51,786 bases of DNA, from contig CBFIEM010000019.1 of NCBI GenBank assembly GCA_965661625.1, positions 1 through 51,786 on the forward strand, in the 5' to 3' direction. Below are positions 18,004 to 24,615 of the stretch, piece by piece; position 1 is the stretch's first letter; every line of letters starts with the position of its first letter. The stretch is from GCA-2705995 sp965661625 (GTDB taxonomy: Bacteria > Bacteroidota > Bacteroidia > Flavobacteriales_G > Salibacteraceae). A program made the translations under genes and the position numbers. Below the pieces are notes generated by a model, which was not told the origin of the DNA, made no database searches, and saw nothing but the letters and a program-made list of their open reading frames with translations.

Positions 18004-19489
18004 ATAAGGGTCGTTCCACAGGCCACTGCAAACCAAATTGGACTACCGTTGGTTCTAATGCCTCGTAAGAGATTGTTGCACCATAGCTTTCTGCCAGTTT
18101 TTGCGCAATTGCTAGGCTCAAGTGGTCTTCTTCTCGCTCATGCAAATATTCACGTGCAATGCTGAAAAGCGATTGCTCTTGATATTCAGATAAATGGCTA
18201 AGGCCAATACATTTTAGCTCAATCTTGGCAAAATCATTTGCAAGGCGAATGTCAAATTGAATTTGAACTTGTTCCTCCTCATTACGCACAGCATCTATAA
18301 AAGTTAAGACCTTCCTCAAAATGACTTTTAAAGCTTCCGGTGATGTTGAAAAAGGAGGGGCCTTTTTAGGAAGCTGAATGCTCAGCCCTGGATTATCCAC
18401 ATAATCCAATCGGATTTCTGCGAGCAAGGCCTTCATATTAATCCGGAACACCTCCTGCTCAATATCTCCTGGCATGGCACTTAGGTATTCTAGTGTGTCC
18501 TGAACATTGAGTGAACGGCGTTGTATTTCCTTGAAGACTGGTGCCGACTGTTCGGAGAAAACATTTTTATCATCTTGCTTAAGCATACGGAGATACCGTT
18601 GTATTGCGCGAACAGGACTGCGAAGTGAGTTATTCAAAACCACAGAGAGGTCTTTCATTTCCTCACTGCTAGCTTTTAGTTGTTTGTTTTTGGAAAATAC
18701 TTCGGCACTAAGGGTTTGCGTTTTGCGTTTTAACTCGGTATTTTCTCGCACCAGTTGATCATAGTCTTCTTGAATGCGGAAGTTCGTGGAACGCAAGTCG
18801 TACACCCGATTTTGTAGTTTAAGCCGCTCATTAGGTCCATTAACCCTCATGTCAATTAGTGGGCGGATGAATAGTCCAGCTTGGAGTGCAAAAATCAACG
18901 TTAAGATCAGCGCGATACCAATTGCAGTTCGTTGGAGCATGTGGTTACTTGAGGAGGCAATTTCGTTTATATTGACGAGGTGCGTGAGCACCAACTTCCT
19001 GTATTTTTCCAACCACTTCTCAGCTTCGGCCGAAGCAATGCGTTTACTGATTTCATAGGTGGGGTCTTTCATATCAAGCTGGCCCATAGACTTGAATGCC
19101 CCATCTAAGGCAGCAGCATATTGAGCGAATGTATCAACACTAATTGAGCTAGAAGTATAGGTTGATAGCAACTCTTGGATGGAGTCATTTTGCACACTTA
19201 ATCGCTCCGAATAGACGCTAATGTTATCCAGCACTAGCGCTTGACTACTCAGCGAATTTGATGCTAGGAGGTCATGAAGTGTCGACTCGATGAGTTCTAC
19301 CGTGTTAAGTTGGCTTGCCAAATAATTAGCTTGAGTGGAAAGCTGATCAGGCGAGAACACCTGATTTTGGATGTAAGTAATACCAAACCCAGTTGTAAGC
19401 AGGACAGCCGCCCATATTGAGATGTAATATGCCCAAAGATTTTTGACTCTTTTTTTTATCATACCTGGAGCAGTTATAAACGCATTCAA
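18002..19489 (-). CDS. Degenerate sensor histidine-kinase-like membrane protein
   Basis: A 495-aa protein with two membrane segments (about 22-40 and 188-206) around an extracytoplasmic helical sensor region. A coiled coil (about 225-280) follows, then a HisKA-like segment. In it, LNNSLRSPVRAIQRYL aligns with the usual SHDLKEPLRxI motif, but the phospho-accepting His is Asn287. The following ATPase-like region has a recognisable last box (LSLAIAQKLAESYGATI). It lacks the N-box Asn (LRKVLTFIDAV) and a DxGxG G1 box. It is therefore probably a catalytically dead pseudokinase acting by binding or allostery (inferred). Start at 19489 or at Met10 (19462). It is convergent with the adhesin gene and followed by no gene on its own strand. 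Confidence 0.75.
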   Translation of the reverse strand: MNAFITAPGMIKKRVKNLWAYYISIWAAVLLTTGFGITYIQNQVFSPDQLSTQANYLASQLNTVELIESTLHDLLASNSLSSQALVLDNISVYSERLSVQNDSIQELLSTYTSSSISVDTFAQYAAALDGAFKSMGQLDMKDPTYEISKRIASAEAEKWLEKYRKLVLTHLVNINEIASSSNHMLQRTAIGIALILTLIFALQAGLFIRPLIDMRVNGPNERLKLQNRVYDLRSTNFRIQEDYDQLVRENTELKRKTQTLSAEVFSKNKQLKASSEEMKDLSVVLNNSLRSPVRAIQRYLRMLKQDDKNVFSEQSAPVFKEIQRRSLNVQDTLEYLSAMPGDIEQEVFRINMKALLAEIRLDYVDNPGLSIQLPKKAPPFSTSPEALKVILRKVLTFIDAVRNEEEQVQIQFDIRLANDFAKIELKCIGLSHLSEYQEQSLFSIAREYLHEREEDHLSLAIAQKLAESYGATISYEALEPTVVQFGLQWPVERPL

Positions 19490-19557
19490 GCTATACGGGA
19501 GGGAAGTTATGAAATCAATTCAATCTGCTATGGAGATAATTCCGCATATTTGACGGT

Positions 19558-20190
19558 ATGCAGTTTTCGGAGTTCATGGAAAGAGTAGAGGAGGGATTGT
19601 TATCCGACTTACCTGATGAGCGGGCACACCGTAAATATGCTCCTATGAGTCGATCCTCTCGTGCTGAAGCTTTAGCCCAACAAACACAACCCAAATTGAG
19701 TGCTGTACTGGTAGCTGTATTTCCAAATTCAACTGGCAACGCCTGCACAGTCCTGATGCAGCGAAACGCTTATAAAGGAGTTCACAGTGCTCAAATCAGT
19801 TTCCCTGGAGGCAAGCAAGAACCAACAGATAATGATTTAGAAGATACGGCACTTCGTGAAGCTGAAGAGGAGGTTGGTATCCAACGAACCGGATTGAAAA
19901 TACAAGGTCCTTTATCTGAAGTCTATATTCCTCCTAGTGGATTTTTGGTGACGCCGTATTTAGCAACCTTGCATGAACGGCCCACATGGGTTCCAGATCC
20001 ACGTGAAGTACAGCAAATCATCGAATTCCCATTGGCCGATCTCGTTGCACCAAATGCCATTCAAGAGCATCCCATTGAATTGAGCAATGGAATGGTGATT
20101 CGAGCACCGGGGTTTAAAGTTCAAGAACACATTGTATGGGGTGCCACAGCTATGATGCTAGGGGAGCTCAGGGAAATATTATGCCTATGA
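19558..20190 (+). CDS. Nudix hydrolase, CoA pyrophosphatase type (NudL-like)
   Basis: A 210-aa protein. The segment QISFPGGKQEPTD followed by ALREAEEEVGI holds the Nudix box together with the extra upstream motif (VLMQRNAYKGVHSAQ) that marks the UPF0035/CoA pyrophosphatase subgroup. Members cleave CoA or its oxidised and acylated forms to phosphopantetheine and 3',5'-ADP with Mg2+/Mn2+. The acidic REAEEE residues supply the metal ligands. It is divergent from the pseudokinase gene (68 bases apart). Its stop overlaps the start of the next gene, so the two are probably co-transcribed. Confidence 0.87.
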   Translation: MQFSEFMERVEEGLLSDLPDERAHRKYAPMSRSSRAEALAQQTQPKLSAVLVAVFPNSTGNACTVLMQRNAYKGVHSAQISFPGGKQEPTDNDLEDTALREAEEEVGIQRTGLKIQGPLSEVYIPPSGFLVTPYLATLHERPTWVPDPREVQQIIEFPLADLVAPNAIQEHPIELSNGMVIRAPGFKVQEHIVWGATAMMLGELREILCL

Positions 20191-21476
20191 AGTTTAGTTT
20201 TTTAGCCGGTTTATTTGTTTCGGTAGCTGTTCACGCACAGCCGTATGAGTTAGTTAAAATTGATGAAGGGAATGCGTTCAATGGTCCAGAAGAGCCAACC
20301 ATTTGTATCTCGAGTAAACGACCCGGTGTAATTGCTGCAGGAGCAAACATCAACAAATGGTATTATTCCCATGATAGCGGAAGAACCTGGCAAGGAGATG
20401 AGCTCACATCTCGATACGGCGTTTGGGGAGACCCATGTATCATTTCTCCCCCAAATGGTAAGTTTGTTTTTTTCCACCTTTCAGACCCAACAGGCGAAAA
20501 CTGGCAGAGCGATGAGCTCTTGGATCGCATTGTTAGTCAAAGGAGCAACAAGATGGCTACCAAGTGGAAAAAAGGGCGCTACACGGGACTTAATCCAACA
20601 AAAGACCAGGATAAAGAATGGGCAGTTGTTGATCCGAATTCGGGCAATATTTATGTAACCTGGACCCAATTTGATGCCTACAATAGCAAGGAGCCAGGAG
20701 ACAGTACGGTTATTCTTTTTTCACGGTCTAAGAATGGTGGAAGATCTTGGTCTGACCCAGTTCGCATTAATCAACATGCGGGGAATTGTTTGGATGATGA
20801 TATGACTGTAGAGGGCGCAGTTCCTGCTGTTGGACCTGAGGGAGAAGTTTATGTTACTTGGGCCTGGAATGAGAAGCTGTATTTCAATAAGTCATCAGAT
20901 GAAGGTGAAACATGGAACACCAAGGATAAGGTGGTAGCAGAACAACCTGGGGGATGGGTTCAAGAGATTCCCGGAATTAATCGGTGCAATGGAATGCCTG
21001 TTACATTAGTTGACCGTTCTAACGGACCAAATCGCGGAACCATTTATGTGAATTGGACAGATCAGCGGTTTGGAGAATCAGACACCGATGTGTGGGTATG
21101 TTGGTCTAAAGATGGGGGAGCAACCTGGTCTGAACCTGTTCGTGTGAATAACGATAAGCGGGAGGCACACCAGTTTTTTACTTGGATGGATATTGATCAG
21201 GAAACGGGATCCTTGTATTGCATTTTTTACGATCGTCGTAATCAAGATGGTAGACATACCGATGTTTTTATGGCTTCATCCACAGACGGGGGAAGTACAT
21301 GGAAAAATGAACAGCTAAACAAAGAGGCATTTGTTCCGAATAAGCTAGTGTTCTTTGGAGACTACACAAATATTGATGTCAAGCATGGTATGGTTAGGCC
21401 AATTTGGACCAGCTATATGGCAGGAAAATTGAGTATTTGGACGGCGCTTATTCCGGCGAGGAAACCCCAAGAATAA
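20181..21476 (+). CDS. Secreted BNR/Asp-box beta-propeller protein (sialidase-like)
   Basis: About 431 aa with an N-terminal signal peptide (MKFSFLAGLFVSVAVHAQ). At least five Asp-boxes are visible (HDSGRTW, SKNGGRSW, SSDEGETW, SKDGGATW, STDGGSTW), the turn motif of six-bladed sialidase-type propellers. I could not see a complete sialidase active site (arginine triad plus FRIP motif), so it may be a binding or non-sialidase propeller protein. There is no T9SS tail. The start at 20181 has AGGGAA upstream; 20187 gives an ATGA overlap with the Nudix stop. The last 29 bases overlap the convergent hvfC-like gene. Confidence 0.85.
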   Translation: MPMKFSFLAGLFVSVAVHAQPYELVKIDEGNAFNGPEEPTICISSKRPGVIAAGANINKWYYSHDSGRTWQGDELTSRYGVWGDPCIISPPNGKFVFFHLSDPTGENWQSDELLDRIVSQRSNKMATKWKKGRYTGLNPTKDQDKEWAVVDPNSGNIYVTWTQFDAYNSKEPGDSTVILFSRSKNGGRSWSDPVRINQHAGNCLDDDMTVEGAVPAVGPEGEVYVTWAWNEKLYFNKSSDEGETWNTKDKVVAEQPGGWVQEIPGINRCNGMPVTLVDRSNGPNRGTIYVNWTDQRFGESDTDVWVCWSKDGGATWSEPVRVNNDKREAHQFFTWMDIDQETGSLYCIFYDRRNQDGRHTDVFMASSTDGGSTWKNEQLNKEAFVPNKLVFFGDYTNIDVKHGMVRPIWTSYMAGKLSIWTALIPARKPQE

Positions 21477-22197
21477 CTTCCTTATCATAGAGGTGTGTCA
21501 CGAACTGCAATGCACCATTACGCTGGTTTTCGTCAAGGGATAACCCTGTTTCAATTTCTACGCGGCGCAATGCTTCATGAAAAGATTGCGTTTCCAGAAG
21601 TAGCTCAAATAACAACTGTGTGAAAGGAGAAAGCTCAATGAAGCGAACTTCCTTAGTTGTTTGGGTTCTGTAAACCAACACATGAAACAAGCCTACATGC
21701 TCTGTGGCAGCTTCGATTGACATTTTGTGAAAGGGGTGCGAGAAACTATGCAGGTGAAAATCCGGATTCAGTATAAGTTCTTGTTCTGATAAATTACCTT
21801 TAGTAAAGTTTGGGACAAAACCATCCAGCATTCCATATACTTCAATTTCAAGCCATTCGAACCAAAGCAACTCTTCCAAATAAGGCCGATTGAACGTTGT
21901 GTTGTAATCGTTTTGTTGAACAAAGGTGTGAAGCTCTTTAGGCATTCGCCATACCTCTTCGGCTTGGGCATCGTGCTGAGCCTGAAAGGCATTAACTAGT
22001 TCATCCCACTCTTTTTGACTCAATAATTGTAAGGTAATGGGAAATGCCTGTTTGAGAATTCCGTAAGTCACATTGTGCACTAATCGGCGATAATGTGTGA
22101 GGCGGTGCTCTAAAACTCCAGGAATCGTATTATACTCACCTGTCCGGGTGAACATAGCCAGGGCTTCTTGAGCCTTTATTGTGCTAGGTTTAAGCAT
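21448..22197 (-). CDS. hvfC: DUF2063 / HvfC-type partner of an MNIO enzyme
   Basis: A 249-aa protein of the DUF2063 family (annotated in databases as putative DNA-binding, now known as HvfC/BufC partners of MNIO enzymes). The N-terminus has YRRLVHNVTYGILKQAFP, equivalent to the family's conserved YR...L...FP region. The known role is to present the precursor peptide to the MNIO enzyme during Cys modification. The start is fixed at 22197 (MLKPSTI), which overlaps the MNIO stop by 8 bases; the longer frame would lie almost entirely inside the MNIO gene. It is translationally coupled to the gene upstream. Confidence 0.85.
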   Translation of the reverse strand: MLKPSTIKAQEALAMFTRTGEYNTIPGVLEHRLTHYRRLVHNVTYGILKQAFPITLQLLSQKEWDELVNAFQAQHDAQAEEVWRMPKELHTFVQQNDYNTTFNRPYLEELLWFEWLEIEVYGMLDGFVPNFTKGNLSEQELILNPDFHLHSFSHPFHKMSIEAATEHVGLFHVLVYRTQTTKEVRFIELSPFTQLLFELLLETQSFHEALRRVEIETGLSLDENQRNGALQFVTHLYDKEVILGVSSPE

Positions 22198-23023
22198 GAA
22201 TATTATTCCAGGATTTGTCCGCAATATGTTGAAGGCGTTGATACTCTCCCTGAAGTTCTGCCATTTCTGGGATGTTAAAATCCCGCTCAAGTAAAACTGG
22301 CACAGGGTTCAGCTTAGGAAGAGTCCAAGCAAATAAATCGTATACTGGATCAATGATCGGCTGACCATGAGTATCGATAATCACGTCCTCAGAAATTTTT
22401 TCGTGTCCAGCCATGTGCATATAGGCAACGCGATCAAGTGGTAATGCATTTATGAATGCTTTGGGGTCATATCCATGGTTGAACGCATTGACGTAAACGT
22501 TATTTACGTCGAGCAGCAAGTTGCATCCACTTGTTTTCACAACCGATGTAATAAACTCTTCCTCGGTCATTTCAGCCGCAACAGGCGTGTAGTAAGAAAC
22601 GTTTTCAAGGATTAAAGGTCGCTCTAAAATATCTTGAACAACCTTTATCCGCTCAGCAATATGATCTACAGCATCCTGTCTAAAAGGGATAGGCAGTAAG
22701 TCATATAAGTGCGCATTAGCACACTTAGAATAGCTCAAGTGTTCTGAGTAGAGCTCGATGTTGAACTCGTCTAGAAAAGACTTTAATCGCTTTATAAACC
22801 CAATGTCCAGTGGGTCAGGACTTCCGATTGAAAGTGATAGTCCATGAGCGGTTATAGGATATCTGTCGGCCGCTTCGTTCAGTTTCTTACGCCAATACCC
22901 ACCCATGCTCATCCAGTTCTCAGGAGCGAGCTCTACGAATGCGGGTTTATTGTCTGACAAAGCAATGAGGTCGTCAGCTAAATCCCGACGAAAGCCTAAT
23001 CCTATTCCATTAACTGTTTTCAT
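22190..23023 (-). CDS. hvfB: DUF692 multinuclear non-haem iron oxidative enzyme (MNIO), HvfB type
   Basis: A 277-aa TIM-barrel protein of the DUF692/MNIO family. Landmarks are GIGLGFRRDL, FVELAPENWM, AHGLSLSIGS, YSEHLSYS, ENVSYY, LLLDVNNVYVNAFNHG, HMAGHE and DTHGQPI. The conserved His, Glu, Asn and Asp residues in these blocks form the multi-iron site. Family members convert Cys residues of secreted precursor peptides into oxazolone/thioamide groups, or make other Cys-derived products. It lies directly downstream of a Cys-repeat precursor and upstream of a DUF2063 gene, the expected order precursor-B-C. The 50 bases before it hold an intrinsic terminator, so its expression probably depends on read-through. 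Confidence 0.92.
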   Translation of the reverse strand: MKTVNGIGLGFRRDLADDLIALSDNKPAFVELAPENWMSMGGYWRKKLNEAADRYPITAHGLSLSIGSPDPLDIGFIKRLKSFLDEFNIELYSEHLSYSKCANAHLYDLLPIPFRQDAVDHIAERIKVVQDILERPLILENVSYYTPVAAEMTEEEFITSVVKTSGCNLLLDVNNVYVNAFNHGYDPKAFINALPLDRVAYMHMAGHEKISEDVIIDTHGQPIIDPVYDLFAWTLPKLNPVPVLLERDFNIPEMAELQGEYQRLQHIADKSWNNIHA

Positions 23024-23027
23024 AAGC

Positions 23028-23055
23028 GAAAAAAAGGCCGCTGATAGGCGGCCTT
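23028..23055 (-). terminator. Intrinsic terminator between precursor and MNIO genes (attenuator)
   Basis: On the minus strand AAGGCCGC (23055-23048) pairs with GCGGCCTT (23041-23034) around a 6-base loop, followed by an uninterrupted T run to 23029. It lies 18 bases after the precursor stop and ends about 5 bases before the MNIO start. It would cap the abundant precursor mRNA and allow limited read-through to the enzymes. Confidence 0.9.
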
Positions 23056-23073
23056 AACTAGGTTAATAAGCAA

Positions 23074-23529
23074 TTATATTCCGCCACATTTTCCTTCTCC
23101 ACACTTGCCTTCTCCACATTTGTGTTCTCCAGCCTTAGACTTGGTTTTAGCTTCTTTAGCGGGTTTCTTAGCTTCTTTGCTTTCACCACCGCATTTACCT
23201 TCTCCACACTTGCCTTCGCCACATTTATGTTCTCCAGCTTTTGTGCTTTCTGCTTTTTTAGCTTTTTTTCCTTCCTTACCTGCTTCACCACATTTTCCTT
23301 CTCCGCATTTTCCTTCACCACATTTTAACTCGAGGTCACTATTGCTGATAAATGAACCGATTGCAGCAGGGTTGTTTTTCGCGATTAATTCAGAACGAAG
23401 TTCAGAACCAGATCCTAAATCTTCAAACGAAAAGAGGTTCCCAGCAGATGCAACTGAAGCTGAGCCTAGTAATACTGTTCCCGTTGCTACTGCAGCTTGG
23501 AACGCTTTGTTTTTTAACTTGTTTTCCAT
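23074..23529 (-). CDS. hvfA: Cys-repeat RiPP precursor, HvfA-like
   Basis: A 151-aa secreted precursor. The signal peptide is about 1-29 (hydrophobic AVATGTVLLGSASVASA), followed by an NLFSFEDLGSGSELRSEL segment (about 31-48) that probably serves as recognition region. Three blocks KCGEGKCGEGKCG lie at residues 69-81, 102-114 and 137-149, separated by Lys/Glu/Ala-rich linkers. The nine Cys (70, 75, 80, 103, 108, 113, 138, 143, 148) are each in a KCG context, and six are in EGKCG, the motif modified by HvfB/HvfC to Cu-binding oxazolone-thioamide groups. The role as a copper-binding peptide is inferred from that family. There is no other Cys in the protein. Confidence 0.92.
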   Translation of the reverse strand: MENKLKNKAFQAAVATGTVLLGSASVASAGNLFSFEDLGSGSELRSELIAKNNPAAIGSFISNSDLELKCGEGKCGEGKCGEAGKEGKKAKKAESTKAGEHKCGEGKCGEGKCGGESKEAKKPAKEAKTKSKAGEHKCGEGKCGEGKCGGI

Positions 23530-23585
23530 AATACTTTGATTGAGGGTTAAAATTAGTAACGTGTTTAAATGTTATTAAAGCTTCT

Positions 23586-23620
23586 CAAACCTAACTGGAT
23601 TGAGGGAGCATTATTGTCAG
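23586..23620 (-). promoter_or_regulatory. Putative promoter of the hvfA-like operon
   Basis: On the minus strand CTGACA (23620-23615), a 21-base spacer and TAGGTTTG (23593-23586) fit a Bacteroidota promoter with an exact TAnnTTTG -7 element. The leader to the start codon would be about 50 bases. I found no convincing metal-regulator dyad in it. Confidence 0.5.
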
Positions 23621-23662
23621 TTGTCATACAATTTAATGATTCCTAACAACTCATATACGCAA

Positions 23663-23690
23663 CGAGCCTGTAAATGGATTTACAGGCTCG
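23663..23690. other. Perfect 13-bp-stem palindrome without T tract
   Basis: CGAGCCTGTAAAT and its exact complement flank a GG dinucleotide. An A tract (23692-23699) follows on the plus strand, which reads as a T tract before, not after, the hairpin on the minus strand. It lies 28 bases beyond the stop of the DUF2911 gene and may end that transcript, but it is not a canonical intrinsic terminator on either strand. Confidence 0.7.
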
Positions 23691-23718
23691 TAAAAAAAAG
23701 AGGTATGTACAGTTCAAA

Positions 23719-24555
23719 TTACATCTTCGACCACTTCTCAATGTTTGCTTGATTGATTTTAATGTAAGGAGCATAATCTGCTTCTTGCGCTAGCTTTAAG
23801 CTTGACTTAGCAGCTTTGATCGCATTTTTATAATCGCCATTTGCGGCATATGCTTCAGACAAAACCTTTACATTCCAAAATTTCTTTTCAAGTTCAGTTG
23901 ATTTCTTAGCCCAAGCCAATGCCTGTTCACTGTCCATTTCTTCTGCCATGTAAAAGCTCGCAGCATTGTTATATACGCGGAAATTATCGGCATCCTCTTC
24001 AAGTGCTTTTGCAATATTTGCCTTTGCTTGGTCAAGGTAATCAACTTGGATTGGCATTGCGATGTGCATTCCAGCCCACGACAGAATCAGGTCTGCTGAT
24101 GAACTAGTAACATTATCAAAGTAAAACAGCATTGATTCAACCGAAGCTGTTTTTGACATAGCCACCTCAAATTCGGCGACATTTTTTGTTGCGTCATAAT
24201 CACCCGTTCCCCACAATTCAGTTTCTGAATTCAGGTATACAGTGGCCATTTTTTTGCTTGGCTTAACAAACAATGAATAGCTTCCAGCTTTAACAGTTGT
24301 TCCGCCAATTGTTGCATCGGTAGAAAACTCGATGAGTGTTGCTTTGTTGGCACCTGCACGCCAAACTTTGTCGAATGGAACGAGGTCTCCCCAAATTTCG
24401 CGACCCTTAACACCAGGGCGGCTGTATTCCACTTCTACCTCTGTGAATCCAATCACTTGTTCTACCTCACCTTTTGGACTAGGTTGTGGTAACTCTTGTG
24501 CAAAATTTAATTGTGCTGCTAGAATTGCAACGGCGCTAAAAATCAGCTTTTTCAT
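23719..24555 (-). CDS. Secreted DUF2911 protein with C-terminal TPR-like helices
   Basis: A 278-aa protein. The signal peptide is MKKLIFSAVAILAAQLNFAQ. A DUF2911 beta-domain follows (about 25-165; VEYSRPGVKGREIWG, VPFDKVWRAGANKAT, GSYSLFVKP), then helical repeats (about 170-278; NFRVYNNAASFYMAEEM, WNVKVLSEAYAANGDYKNAI) resembling TPRs. DUF2911 is common in Bacteroidota and has no assigned biochemical function, so none is given. It is monocistronic, with about 190 bases separating it from the precursor operon downstream on the same strand. Confidence 0.88.
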   Translation of the reverse strand: MKKLIFSAVAILAAQLNFAQELPQPSPKGEVEQVIGFTEVEVEYSRPGVKGREIWGDLVPFDKVWRAGANKATLIEFSTDATIGGTTVKAGSYSLFVKPSKKMATVYLNSETELWGTGDYDATKNVAEFEVAMSKTASVESMLFYFDNVTSSSADLILSWAGMHIAMPIQVDYLDQAKANIAKALEEDADNFRVYNNAASFYMAEEMDSEQALAWAKKSTELEKKFWNVKVLSEAYAANGDYKNAIKAAKSSLKLAQEADYAPYIKINQANIEKWSKM

Positions 24556-24615
24556 ATGTAAAATGTTGTTTTTGTAATGCGGAGTCCAAGGTACAATACA
24601 ATTGCATGCAAAATC

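Noticed and set aside
18002..19489. Calling the membrane protein an active sensor histidine kinase
   Set aside because: The phosphorylated His is replaced and the ATP-binding boxes are not recognisable.
20181..21476. Calling the Asp-box protein a functional sialidase
   Set aside because: Asp-boxes also occur in many non-sialidase propellers, and I could not identify the full arginine triad and FRIP motif.
23083..23325. Regular repeats that could be mistaken for a CRISPR array or minisatellite
   Set aside because: The repeats keep a codon frame encoding KCGEGKCG blocks in a signal-peptide protein, and spacers are linkers of Lys/Ala/Glu codons. There are no cas genes.
23105..23539. A 144-codon open frame antisense to the RiPP precursor
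   Set aside because: Its Pro/Ser/His repeats mirror the coding repeats of the other strand. The precursor strand has a signal peptide, operon context and promoter.
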